Below, piece after piece: positions 15,937 to 23,911 of a DNA stretch of 33,666 nt. A program made the position numbers and the translations under genes. Origin of the DNA: an uncultured Paracoccaceae bacterium. GTDB taxonomy: Bacteria; Pseudomonadota; Alphaproteobacteria; Rhodobacterales; Rhodobacteraceae. The first letter of the stretch is position 1. Every line of letters begins with the position of its first letter. Location: positions 1 through 33,666 of the forward strand of contig CALILP010000178.1 of NCBI GenBank assembly GCA_938016515.1, in the 5' to 3' direction. The notes beneath the pieces are model-generated. The model was not told the origin of the DNA. It worked only from the letters and a program-made list of their open reading frames with translations, and searched no databases.

Positions 15937-17436
15937 TTACTGGATGCGTTGGCCGTTGGCCAGAACGTGACCTTCCTCATTGATCTCAATTTTCGAGGTA
16001 AGCGCATCTTCGCCTGCTGGTTGCGTGAACATTCCCATCATCATACGACCCATTGTTGCTTGGTCTGCGGGCAATAGGCCCATGTCCACCAAGGTATCGA
16101 TCAGGGCGTTGGCGCCCGTGATTCCAATGTTCAGCTCGCCAATCGGGCGTGGTAAGCCATCGAAGGTTTCCAGATCCGTGTTGTCGAAGGTGAAATCACC
16201 CGTCGCTTTGGCGTCGAGGCCCGCTGCCGTGACCTGCACGTTTTGCACAGCAAGCGAGATCAATTCGCCCGGCACATCTGCAAATTCCAGCGCTTCCTGC
16301 TGTTCTGGATCAAACAAGTCGAAGAACAGTTTCGCCATACCGGACACATCAAAGATAATTGTCGCCGGGTCACGCGGAATTGCACCACTTGGATCGCCCA
16401 TAGCCCAGATTTCTTCGTTGATTGTAAAGTCGGTCAGGGCAAGGCGATATCCAAACGGGGCTGGTTCGTCGGTGGCTTCTGTCGGCATCGAAAAGATGTT
16501 TTCGAACAACGACATCGACATCGCAAAAGGGAACGGCATGTCAGGCGATTGCGCATTGATCGCCGCATCTGCAAGCGACACCGTGTAGTCAAGCGAGGAT
16601 GGGTTCATGTCACCGCCAAGTGTAAAGGCACCAGCCTGAACCCCGCCGCTGGCCACATCGCCGTCCATGTCCACGTCAAAGATGAACGCGGTACTGGCTG
16701 CGGTGGTTTCGCCCCTGAAAGCAAAGTCGGTTGCGAACGTATCGGGATCGTCCATATCCGCACCTTCGGGAAGATCAATCTCGCCCGAGGTGGTGACGTC
16801 TGCCATCTGCCCGCTAAAGACAACGTAACCTGCGTCATCAGGCTCTTTTCCATCGACCAAGAAATCGATGCTGCCGGTTGCAAAGCCAAAGGTGGTGTTC
16901 ATGCCGGAATTCGTGTCGGTCTGATAGCTGCCGGACAGGTTGTTGGCGCGCAAGAAAGCCTCGACCTCGATGTCTGCGTCTTCGCCGCGCACTTCGGCAA
17001 GCCGGATTTCGTAGCTGTCAGCTGTGACGTCGTAGTTCATCGCGTCAGGCACACCGCTTACCGTAATCGCGAGGCCTTGCTGCGCAACCAAAAGCTCTGC
17101 ACCGTTGTCGGTTCCAACTTCTTCGATTGTGATCGGGTAGCTGTCTTGCATCGTGACCGAGACTGTCCCATCCCCATTTTCGGTGAACACAAGTGTTCCG
17201 ACATTCGAGACGATCTTGCTTTCGGCATCATCCATCGTCAGCGCAAGATCAGATACGGTAACCTCGCCGTCACCTACCGTTTCGTCACCATAACTCACCC
17301 CGTCATCACCATAGAGCGCGAGATTGGCTTTCCAGTTGTCCCAAACCTGCGCCGCCGTCACATCCGCCATTGCGGCGGAGGCGGACATCAGGGCTGCGGC
17401 ACAAACGGCTGTAGGAAGGGCAATTGGGGTTCTCAT
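15937..17436 (-). CDS. DUF2125 family exported protein, copy A
   Basis: A 499-residue paralog of the next gene downstream. The signal peptide (MRTPIALPTAVCAAALMSAS, ending near A-A-M-A) precedes DVTAAQVWDNWKANLALYGD. The mature part is acidic and beta-rich, with IPRDPATIIFDVSG, the repeated theme LIDTLVDMGLLPADQATMGR, and the C-terminus EGHVLANGQRIQ. No catalytic motif is recognised, and no function beyond an exported DUF2125 protein is assigned. AAAGG lies seven bases before the ATG. It is first in the minus-strand block and is divergent from the SDR gene at 17550, so its promoter should lie in 17437-17549. Confidence 0.8.
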   Translation of the reverse strand: MRTPIALPTAVCAAALMSASAAMADVTAAQVWDNWKANLALYGDDGVSYGDETVGDGEVTVSDLALTMDDAESKIVSNVGTLVFTENGDGTVSVTMQDSYPITIEEVGTDNGAELLVAQQGLAITVSGVPDAMNYDVTADSYEIRLAEVRGEDADIEVEAFLRANNLSGSYQTDTNSGMNTTFGFATGSIDFLVDGKEPDDAGYVVFSGQMADVTTSGEIDLPEGADMDDPDTFATDFAFRGETTAASTAFIFDVDMDGDVASGGVQAGAFTLGGDMNPSSLDYTVSLADAAINAQSPDMPFPFAMSMSLFENIFSMPTEATDEPAPFGYRLALTDFTINEEIWAMGDPSGAIPRDPATIIFDVSGMAKLFFDLFDPEQQEALEFADVPGELISLAVQNVQVTAAGLDAKATGDFTFDNTDLETFDGLPRPIGELNIGITGANALIDTLVDMGLLPADQATMGRMMMGMFTQPAGEDALTSKIEINEEGHVLANGQRIQ

Positions 17437-17549
17437 AAGAAGACCTTTCAGTGAAATTTGCGCAGACAGTCCATCGCCTTGCGTCTGGGGTCAAGGTCGG
17501 GAATTCTAGCCCTTGAACAGTCATTTCCCTGCACGAGGAGTAGGAATTC

Positions 17550-18308
17550 ATGCAAAATCAAGATGTAACGGGGAAAACTGTGCTGATTACCGGGGCCAGT
17601 CGCGGCATTGGTGCGGCTGCTGCCCGTGCATTCGCTGCCGCCGGGGCCAATGTTGTGCTCACCGCACGCAGTTCTGATGCCTTGGCTGCCCTTGCTAAGG
17701 AAATCGGGGATCGCGCACTTGCCCTGCAGTGCGACGTGGCAGACGCTGCTGCCGTGAAAGACGTGGTTGAGAAGGCAATTGCCCATTTTGGTAGTCTGGA
17801 TGTGCTGGTTGGGAATGCCGGTATGATCGCCCCAATCTCGCGGTTGTCAGACACAGACCCAGAGGCGTATTCCCGCACGATTGATGTGAACCTCAAAGGT
17901 GTCTTTTACGGCATGCAGGCTGTGTTGCCGCATATGCTGAACCGAGGCGCTGGCACGATCATCACCATTTCATCAGGAGCGGCCCATGGCCCGATCGAGG
18001 GGTGGCCCTCTTATTCATCATCCAAAGCGGGTGCCTATATGCTGACCCGCGTGGCTGATCTGGAAAATCGCCCCCACGGGATTCGTGTGCTTGGCCTATC
18101 GCCTGGGACTGTCGCCACTCAGATGCAGCATGAGATCAAAGCGTCCGGGATCAACCGGGTCAGTCAGTTGGATTGGTCCGACCACATACCACCGGAATGG
18201 CCTGCGAAAGCGTTACTATGGATGTGTACTGATGCGGCTGACAAATACCTTGGCGAGGACGTGTCATTGCGCGAAGAAGACATCCGCCGTCAGATAGGCT
18301 TAGGATGA
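17550..18308 (+). CDS. Short-chain dehydrogenase/reductase (SDR)
   Basis: A 252-residue NAD(P)-dependent oxidoreductase of the classical SDR family. The cofactor motif TGASRGIG is near residue 15, with GNAG at the end of strand 4. The catalytic Ser is in TIITISSG and the Tyr-x3-Lys in YSSSK. ARSSD after strand 2 suggests NADP preference. The substrate is unknown. A GAGGAG site precedes the ATG. Its stop overlaps the start of the crotonase-fold gene by 4 nt (ATGA), so the pair is likely co-translated and may act on the same acyl or hydroxyacyl substrate. Confidence 0.9.
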   Translation: MQNQDVTGKTVLITGASRGIGAAAARAFAAAGANVVLTARSSDALAALAKEIGDRALALQCDVADAAAVKDVVEKAIAHFGSLDVLVGNAGMIAPISRLSDTDPEAYSRTIDVNLKGVFYGMQAVLPHMLNRGAGTIITISSGAAHGPIEGWPSYSSSKAGAYMLTRVADLENRPHGIRVLGLSPGTVATQMQHEIKASGINRVSQLDWSDHIPPEWPAKALLWMCTDAADKYLGEDVSLREEDIRRQIGLG

Positions 18309-18916
18309 GCTATATAGATGTCGCCCGTGAGGATGACTTGTGGGTCGTCACACTTAACCGGCCCGATAAGGCCAACGCGCTGACTTCCGATATGCTGAAC
18401 GATCTTGCCGATGTTGCCGCCGATGCCCGCGCGGCAAAGGCATTGATCCTGACCGCAAAGGGCAAGGTTTTCAGTGCGGGCGCTGATTTAGCGGATGTCG
18501 GCAGCGGCCTTGCAACCGACCCGGCGTGGGAAAGACTGTCGGGTAATATTGCGCAGATCGCGGGATTGACGGTCGCAGCCTTGAACGGCACTGTTGCAGG
18601 TGGCGCCTTTGGGATGGTGCTGGCGTGTGATGTCCGGGTGGCCGTGCCGAATGCCCGTTTTTTCTATCCGGTCATGAAGATGGGGGTCGCGCCCCAGCCC
18701 TCTGATCCGGGACGGATGTCAGGCTTGATCGGGCCTGCCCGGACAAAGATGATCTTGCTGGCTGGGCAGAAGATTGATGCGGAAACAGCCTATGTCTGGG
18801 GCTTGGTTGATAAGGTTACTAATGTTGACAGTCTGATGGCCGATGCAAGGTCACTGACGACAGATGTGACCGGCGCAAACCCTACCCATGTCCAGATCAT
18901 CAAGAACATAGGTTGA
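18305..18916 (+). CDS. Crotonase-fold (enoyl-CoA hydratase/isomerase) protein lacking catalytic Glu
   Basis: A 203-residue member of the crotonase superfamily. It keeps LNRPDKANALT, the CoA-binding SAGADL (57-62) and the oxyanion-hole region NGTVAGGAFGMVLACDVRVA (94-113). By alignment to rat mitochondrial enoyl-CoA hydratase, the two catalytic glutamates (E144, E164) correspond to G103 and V123, so classical hydration is unlikely. The protein is about 50 residues shorter than typical members at the C-terminus, where helices that close the active site and trimer interface normally lie. It overlaps the SDR gene by 4 nt. It may perform another crotonase reaction or have a binding role. Confidence 0.8.
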   Translation: MSYIDVAREDDLWVVTLNRPDKANALTSDMLNDLADVAADARAAKALILTAKGKVFSAGADLADVGSGLATDPAWERLSGNIAQIAGLTVAALNGTVAGGAFGMVLACDVRVAVPNARFFYPVMKMGVAPQPSDPGRMSGLIGPARTKMILLAGQKIDAETAYVWGLVDKVTNVDSLMADARSLTTDVTGANPTHVQIIKNIG

Positions 18917-18967
18917 TCTGAGCTGAATTCAGGTATTTAGACAACCTGTAGGACTTGCGGGGGCACC

Positions 18968-20275
18968 ATGGATCCACAGGCGTTATTTGACACTGCAATG
19001 GGCTATGCCGAACAGGGCGTGGACATCGCAAAAGATTGGCTATTGTCCCCAGCGGCTTGGTCGCAGTTCGGACTGCTGATTGCGGCCTACCTGCTGGCCC
19101 GATTGCTGAACCGGATTTTGGGCCCGAAGATCACGCAACTTCTGACCCCAGCATCTGGTGCGAACAAGCTGCTTGCCACTGCACGCCTGTTCGTTCTTCA
19201 GTTCTTGCCGTTGATGCTGCCGCTTCTGGCTTATGCATTTACGGCGATGGGGGAAGCTGCGGTCACGGCCATGTTCGGCTCTGGCCCCGTGATCGGCTTT
19301 GGTAAGCGTGTCTTCCTGTTCCTCGCGATCCGTGCCTTTGCCCGCGATATTCTGACTGATCCGTTCCTTCTTTTGTTGGGTAAGTTCGTCCTGATACCAG
19401 CTGGTGCTCTGTATGCCCTGGGCATACTTGATCCGACGATTGCGGCATTGGGTGCGGCACAGGTCAACATCGGGAACATCGGCTTTAGCGCATTGGCGCT
19501 GATCCGGGGGATCATTGCAGGGTCTTTGCTGTTCTGGCTTGGCCAATGGTCGAACAGTCAGTCTTCGACCTTCATCGAAAAGCAGGAAATGCGGCCCGCC
19601 ATTCGCCAGCTGACGATGAAAGTGGCCGAGTTTGCGATCTTTGGTGTCGCGTTCCTGTTGCTCATGAACATCATGGGGATCGATCTCAGCACGCTGGCTG
19701 TGCTGAGTGGTGCGATTGGTGTGGGTCTGGGTTTCGGTCTGCAAAAGATCGCATCCAATTTCATCTCTGGCGTTATCCTTCTGGTTGAGGGCCAAGCAAC
19801 CGTCGGCGACTATGTCGAGCTTGATGGTGGTGAAGCCGGTACGATCATCAAGATGATGGCGCGCGCAACGATCCTAGAGACCTACGACGGCAAGTGGATC
19901 GTCGTTCCTAACGAAGACTTCATCACCACACGGGTCGTCAATTACTCTGACAGTGGATCGGCCAACCGGTTAGAAGCCGAATTCTCGGTCAGCTATGACA
20001 CTGATATCAATAAGATACCCGATCTGATCCAGGCCGCCGTCCTGAAGCACCCTGGCGTCTTGTCCAAACCTGAGCTGCCAGATGTTGAATTGCGTGGGTT
20101 TGGCGACAGCGGCATCGACTTTGCTGTTGAGTTCTGGGTCGAAGGTATCGATGACGGGAAAAACAAGTACACTTCTGACGTGTTGTTCCTGATCTGGAAC
20201 GCCCTGAAAGAAAACGACATCGAAATTCCCTATCCGCAGCGTGTCGTCGAGATCAAAGGCCAATTGCCTGCATGA
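18968..20275 (+). CDS. MscS family mechanosensitive channel
   Basis: A 435-residue inner-membrane channel. After several N-terminal hydrophobic helices, the conserved pore helix and beta domain appear: LAVLSGAIGVGLGFGLQKIA, then SNFISGVILLVEG and the DYVELDGGEAGTI strand. NEDFITTRVVNYS and a C-terminal alpha/beta domain follow. It would release solutes on hypo-osmotic shock. The N-terminal part is longer than E. coli MscS, as in many alphaproteobacterial homologs. GGGGG lies just before the ATG. The stop overlaps the next start by 4 nt (ATGA). Confidence 0.9.
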   Translation: MDPQALFDTAMGYAEQGVDIAKDWLLSPAAWSQFGLLIAAYLLARLLNRILGPKITQLLTPASGANKLLATARLFVLQFLPLMLPLLAYAFTAMGEAAVTAMFGSGPVIGFGKRVFLFLAIRAFARDILTDPFLLLLGKFVLIPAGALYALGILDPTIAALGAAQVNIGNIGFSALALIRGIIAGSLLFWLGQWSNSQSSTFIEKQEMRPAIRQLTMKVAEFAIFGVAFLLLMNIMGIDLSTLAVLSGAIGVGLGFGLQKIASNFISGVILLVEGQATVGDYVELDGGEAGTIIKMMARATILETYDGKWIVVPNEDFITTRVVNYSDSGSANRLEAEFSVSYDTDINKIPDLIQAAVLKHPGVLSKPELPDVELRGFGDSGIDFAVEFWVEGIDDGKNKYTSDVLFLIWNALKENDIEIPYPQRVVEIKGQLPA

Positions 20276-21447
20276 GCACCGCGCTGATCATTGGCGCAGG
20301 CCCAGCGGGGCTGATGGCTGCTGATGTTCTTTCGGCGGCAGGCCATCAGGTAACGATTGCGGATCAAATGCCGTCAGTTGGCCGCAAGTTTCTAATGGCT
20401 GGCAAATCAGGGCTGAACCTGACCAAAGACGCACCAATTGACGCGTTTCTGTCTGCGTTCGGCGATGTGCCTGATGTGTTTCGTGATGTTATTCGCGGAT
20501 TTGGCCCAGAAGACGTCCAACGCTGGGCACGCGATCTTGGTCAGAGCGTTTTTACGGGATCGACTGGCCGGGTTTTTCCCAAGGCGATGAAAGCCTCGCC
20601 ATTGCTGCGGGCTTGGCTCGCGCGCCTGCGCGAAGCGGGCGTCGTCGTTCGGACGAGGCACAAGTGGGTCGGATGGGACGGGGCTGATGCCCGGTTCGAG
20701 ACGCCGGACGGTCCTCAAACGATTGCTGCTGACGTGACCGTTTTGGCCTTGGGTGGGGCAAGTTGGGCCCGGCTGGGATCTGACGGTGAATGGGCAAAAC
20801 AGCTATCGGGGACCACACCGTTTAAGCCGGCAAACTGTGGGTTTGCTGTAAATTGGACAGATCACATGGCCCCATTCTTTGGCCAGCCGGTGAAAGCCAC
20901 CGCCTTGCAGGCGGGCGATCTGACCTCTCGTGGTGAATGGATCATCACGAAAGACGGGATCGAGGGGGGCGGCGTTTACAGCGTGTCCGCAGCTGTGCGC
21001 GATGGGGCCCGCCTGTCGATTGATCTGATGCCTGATGTGACCTTGGCGATAGTTAAGGCGCGTCTTTCGAAGAAGCCGAAAAAAACCTCGCGGCAGCAAT
21101 ACTTGTCGAAGGCATTGCGCCTGAATCCGATCAAAGTCGCCCTTTTTAACGAGTTGACGAAAGGTTTGGTCATGCAATTGCCTGATGGTCTTGGGCAGGC
21201 GGTCAAATCACTTCAGATGCCCTTGCTTGCACCGCTACCGATGGATGGTTCGATTTCGACCGCCGGTGGCCTGACATTTGAGGCGCTGGATCAACACCTG
21301 ATGTTACCCGACCGGCCGGGTGTTTTTGCAGCCGGTGAAATGCTGGACTGGGAAGCGCCGACCGGAGGCTATCTGATCACAGGATGTCTCGCCTCAGGCC
21401 GCACAGCGGGACAAAACGCCGCCAGATGGTTATCCCAAACCCCCTGA
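20272..21447 (+). CDS. FAD-dependent HI0933-like flavoprotein (TIGR03862 type)
   Basis: A 391-residue protein that starts with a Rossmann FAD motif, ALIIGAGPAGLMAADVLSAA, followed by GRKFLMAGKSGLNLT, the signature of the HI0933-like family. The C-terminus has GVFAAGEMLDWEAPTGGYLI and TGCLASG, which complete the FAD site. The reaction is unknown; relatives are annotated only as NAD(P)/FAD-dependent oxidoreductases. It overlaps the MscS gene by 4 nt and is last in this plus-strand set. Confidence 0.85.
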   Translation: MSTALIIGAGPAGLMAADVLSAAGHQVTIADQMPSVGRKFLMAGKSGLNLTKDAPIDAFLSAFGDVPDVFRDVIRGFGPEDVQRWARDLGQSVFTGSTGRVFPKAMKASPLLRAWLARLREAGVVVRTRHKWVGWDGADARFETPDGPQTIAADVTVLALGGASWARLGSDGEWAKQLSGTTPFKPANCGFAVNWTDHMAPFFGQPVKATALQAGDLTSRGEWIITKDGIEGGGVYSVSAAVRDGARLSIDLMPDVTLAIVKARLSKKPKKTSRQQYLSKALRLNPIKVALFNELTKGLVMQLPDGLGQAVKSLQMPLLAPLPMDGSISTAGGLTFEALDQHLMLPDRPGVFAAGEMLDWEAPTGGYLITGCLASGRTAGQNAARWLSQTP

Positions 21448-21886
21448 CCAATTCGGCCGATTTGGAGAATCGCGAGTCGATGATCCAGTTACCGCAAGGC
21501 GGGTCGATTGTTGTTCTTTAAGCGGTTTTTAGCCCAAATCTGTGGGAATGGCATGCCCTTCTTATGGGGGAACTGTTGCGTTGCCGCATCGGTTTTTAGG
21601 TTTCGCACATGATAAATCCGATGGATTTGGACGTTATGTTACGAGAATCGAAACAACCAAAAACTTGAAAAAACGCCAGAAACACCAATAAATTAGGCTC
21701 CTGTCGTTCTTTGGGCCCCTAAAATAGGCAGCTACAGGGGAATATCTGGTCCAGAATGGCAATTTCGTGCAGTGCAAGAAGTACTTGGGTCGCCTCGCCT
21801 TCTGATTTAACTACTTGTTTTACACGAGCACGGTCAGTAGAAATCCTGTGATCGTCCACACTAAGTGCATTAATTGGAGTACCGAC
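21448..21886. other. Long intergenic region before the twin peptide genes
   Basis: A 439-bp stretch, more AT-rich in its middle (about 21600-21690) than its surroundings, with no credible ORF beyond an upstream extension of the first peptide frame. The promoter of the twin peptide genes should be near its right end. I found no hairpin strong enough to call a terminator for the flavoprotein gene. Confidence 0.45.
21815..21843 (+). promoter_or_regulatory. Possible promoter of the twin peptide genes
   Basis: TTGTTT (21815-21820) and TAGAAA (21838-21843) are spaced by 17 bp, about 45 bp before the ATG of the first peptide gene. The match is partial and was found by eye only. Confidence 0.3.
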
Positions 21887-22087
21887 ATGCGCCTCACAAC
21901 TACTCTCGCTGCCGCAGCTGCTATCGCAGTTTCCGGTGCTGCTGCAAACGCTGGTGGCCTGGCCCCAGTCATCCCAGAAGCTCCTGTCGTCGTCGTTGAC
22001 ACACCAGCACCTGCTGGTTCCATCAACTCCGGCTACATTGTTCTGGGCCTGCTGGCCGCGCTGGTCGCAGCTTCCGCTTCTTTCTAA
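21887..22087 (+). CDS. Small exported peptide with C-terminal membrane helix, copy 1
   Basis: A 66-residue protein. The Sec-type signal peptide MRLTTTLAAAAAIAVSGAA ends near A-N-A, followed by a short Pro/Val-rich linker (GGLAPVIPEAPVVVVDTPAP) and a hydrophobic C-terminal segment from SGYIVLGLL to ASASF. I recognise it as a type of short hypothetical protein seen in Rhodobacterales, with no known function. The start is ATG 21887 with GGAG eight bases upstream; the frame runs back to 21815 without a site. Copy 2 lies 71 bp downstream, and the two mature sequences are identical. Confidence 0.8.
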   Translation: MRLTTTLAAAAAIAVSGAAANAGGLAPVIPEAPVVVVDTPAPAGSINSGYIVLGLLAALVAASASF

Positions 22088-22099
22088 TCGAACGATTAG
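22084..22099. repeat. Perfect palindrome at the copy 1 stop codon
   Basis: CTAATCG (22084-22090) and CGATTAG (22093-22099) are exactly complementary around AA and include the TAA stop. It could be a protein-binding dyad or a short RNA stem. No equivalent sits after copy 2. Confidence 0.4.
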
Positions 22100-22110
22100 C
22101 TAAGCATTAA

Positions 22111-22141
22111 GGGCTAGCCTCGGCTGGCCCTTTTCATTTTT
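22111..22141 (+). terminator. Intrinsic terminator between the twin peptide genes
   Basis: GGGCTAGCC pairs with GGCTGGCCC (9 bp, one T-G wobble) around TC, followed by TTTTCATTTTT. It ends 17 bp before the ATG of copy 2, leaving no room for a separate promoter between them. Confidence 0.75.
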
Positions 22142-22158
22142 CCAAAGGAGATACCCCC

Positions 22159-22359
22159 ATGCGTACACTTAAAGTTCTGGCTGCTGCTGCAGTTCTGTCC
22201 ACAACAGCAATCACAGCGAACGCTGGCGGCCTGGCCCCAGTTATTCCTGAGGCACCAGTTGTTGTCGTTGACACACCAGCACCTGCTGGCTCCATCAACT
22301 CTGGCTACATCGTGCTGGGCCTGCTGGCCGCACTGGTTGCAGCTTCTGCTTCTTTCTAA
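22159..22359 (+). CDS. Small exported peptide with C-terminal membrane helix, copy 2
   Basis: A 66-residue twin of copy 1. The signal peptide differs (MRTLKVLAAAAVLSTTAITA), but everything after N-A is identical: GGLAPVIPEAPVVVVDTPAP, then AGSINSGYIVLGLLAALVAA and SASF. A strong AAAGGAG site lies eight bases before the ATG. The terminator between the copies implies that copy 2 is expressed by read-through, unless a promoter lies inside copy 1. The function is unknown; a small envelope peptide is all the sequence supports. Confidence 0.8.
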   Translation: MRTLKVLAAAAVLSTTAITANAGGLAPVIPEAPVVVVDTPAPAGSINSGYIVLGLLAALVAASASF

Positions 22360-22385
22360 GCCGTAAGGTCTAAGAATAGCGTAAA

Positions 22386-22417
22386 GGGCGTGCCATTGGG
22401 CGCGCCCTTTTGCGTTT
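22386..22417 (+). terminator. Terminator after the twin peptide genes
   Basis: GGGCGTGCC (22386-22394) pairs with GGCGCGCCC (22399-22407), with one T-G wobble, around ATTG and is followed by TTTTGCGTTT. It also lies just past the convergent holA stop and may serve both strands. Confidence 0.75.
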
Positions 22418-23438
22418 AGCGCCGTGCCATCATCGCCAAACGGATCAGCGCCCGTTCCATCAAAGCCCGATCCGGCGTCGCACCCGCAGAGCGCATCTGC
22501 AAGTCCGTATCCGTTAACGCTGTCAGCGCCCGTTCAAGCCTATCGCGCCCCCAGTTTGAGGCCTGCCGCACGATCTTATCCCGGCGCGGCCCAAAGACAG
22601 GTGGCCGCAATCGCCCTGCCCCTGCTGCAGCACCACCCGGATCGGACGCGACGGTATGCAACTGCCGAAAGTGCCGCATCGCTCCGATACACAGCGTCAC
22701 CGGGGCCACACCCTGCGCATAAAGGTCGCGCAACACCGGTCCCAGCTTTTCCGCCTGCCCGGTTGCTACAACCTCTAGCACATCATCGACATTCACTTCT
22801 GCCGACTGTGGGGCACAGGCAATTACATCAGCGACCGATAGCGGCTCTGTATCATCACGCTTGTAAAGCCCAACTTTTTCGATGGTTTGGCGAAAATCCC
22901 CGGGTTCTAACGAACTTGCAAGCGCAAAGAGTTGGTCCATCACATCCCGGCTTTGGGTCTGCAGCCCTGCGTCCCGCAAGGTCTGCTCGATCTCATCACG
23001 GCTGGGTGGATCATCGTAAATCCCGATCGACACCGCATTTCCATGCCCCTCAAAAATCTTGCGCAGCGCGGACTTCGCCGTGAGTTGACCGGCGGTCACA
23101 ATAACCTGCGCATCCCCCGGCTGCCAATCTGTAAGGGCGGCATCGATCACCTTTGCCAGCCCATCAGTGGCGTCTTCGACAAACGCGACGCGATGGCCCG
23201 GAAAGAACCCCTGCGCTTTAATTGCGTCGTTCAGCATGGCCGAGTCCTTGCGCAGGTCAGCACCAGAAATGCGCGTTAGCCGCATTTCTTCGTCGCCGTT
23301 GGGGCCAACCAAAGCCGCGATGACCTCTTGGCGTTTGCCCGCAACGCGCATTGGATCGGCCCCGAAAATCAGCAGGCCAGTGTGGGATTTATCGGGGGTC
23401 TTGAAGTACCCGTTGGCGGCGGCACCCGTCAGCTTCAT
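22416..23438 (-). CDS. holA: DNA polymerase III delta subunit HolA
   Basis: A 340-residue clamp-loader subunit that opens the beta sliding clamp. Recognisable blocks are LLIFGADPMRVAGKRQEVI, GFFPGHRVAFVEDATDGL, SALRKIFEGHGNAVSIGIYD and the C-terminal helical region ending RLAMMARR. The start overlaps the lptE stop by 4 nt (ATGA). The order leuS-lptE-holA is conserved in alphaproteobacteria. The length is normal for the family. Confidence 0.93.
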   Translation of the reverse strand: MKLTGAAANGYFKTPDKSHTGLLIFGADPMRVAGKRQEVIAALVGPNGDEEMRLTRISGADLRKDSAMLNDAIKAQGFFPGHRVAFVEDATDGLAKVIDAALTDWQPGDAQVIVTAGQLTAKSALRKIFEGHGNAVSIGIYDDPPSRDEIEQTLRDAGLQTQSRDVMDQLFALASSLEPGDFRQTIEKVGLYKRDDTEPLSVADVIACAPQSAEVNVDDVLEVVATGQAEKLGPVLRDLYAQGVAPVTLCIGAMRHFRQLHTVASDPGGAAAGAGRLRPPVFGPRRDKIVRQASNWGRDRLERALTALTDTDLQMRSAGATPDRALMERALIRLAMMARR

Positions 23439-23911
23439 GGCGTGGTCAGAATTTGTTGCACGATCAAATCGGCCAACGCGACTGCCAACCTATCGCCCGC
23501 GTCGCTTTCAGCAGACTGCGTAGCCACCGTAGATCCGGTAGCCGAATAGCTGGTAAAGGTCTGCGCCAGCCCTGCATTGACCTGCCGCCCCTGCACATCC
23601 GTCAGTGTCCATTCCGCATTACCGGTCAGATTAAAGCGGGTGATGTCACCATCTTCTGTGATCGTGGCCGACACAGGGGCCGTTTTTGGCGAGACAGACA
23701 ATGTATATTGCGGGGTCGTGGGGTGACCCAAAGTTTCGGTCAATTGTGCCCTCATCCGAAAGCCGAACACCGTATCCGGCGCATCAATTGACACGGCGTT
23801 CTGCCACTTTTCCGCCTCTCCGCTAGGACCATAGGCGGGCGCAAAGCCGCAGCCTGCCATGATCAACAACCCCAAAAGGGCTGCCCGGCGATGAGGCCGA
23901 TCAGATAACAA
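23435..23911 (-). CDS. lptE: LPS assembly lipoprotein LptE
   Basis: A 158-residue lipoprotein that should sit with LptD in the outer-membrane LPS translocon. The lipobox is M-A-G-C, with the lipidated cysteine at residue 21, followed by [10 protein letters not shown], typical of alphaproteobacterial LptE. The rest is weakly conserved, so the call leans on the lipobox, size and the leuS-holA context. It overlaps leuS by 11 nt and holA by 4 nt, so all three are probably translated from one message. Confidence 0.88.
   Translation of the reverse strand: MLSDRPHRRAALLGLLIMAGCGFAPAYGPSGEAEKWQNAVSIDAPDTVFGFRMRAQLTETLGHPTTPQYTLSVSPKTAPVSATITEDGDITRFNLTGNAEWTLTDVQGRQVNAGLAQTFTSYSATGSTVATQSAESDAGDRLAVALADLIVQQILTTP

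Noticed and set aside
16243-17454. 403-residue plus-strand open frame opposite a DUF2125 gene
   Set aside because: It is antisense to a gene with a signal peptide, ribosome site and paralog. The protein is basic and Cys/His-rich without any recognisable feature, a typical shadow frame.
19040-19795. 251-residue minus-strand open frame
   Set aside because: It is antisense to the MscS gene, very rich in Gln and Arg, and has no plausible start site.
21815-21886. N-terminal extension of the first twin peptide
   Set aside because: The extension lacks a ribosome site and would bury the signal peptide. ATG 21887 has GGAG at good spacing and gives the same length as copy 2.
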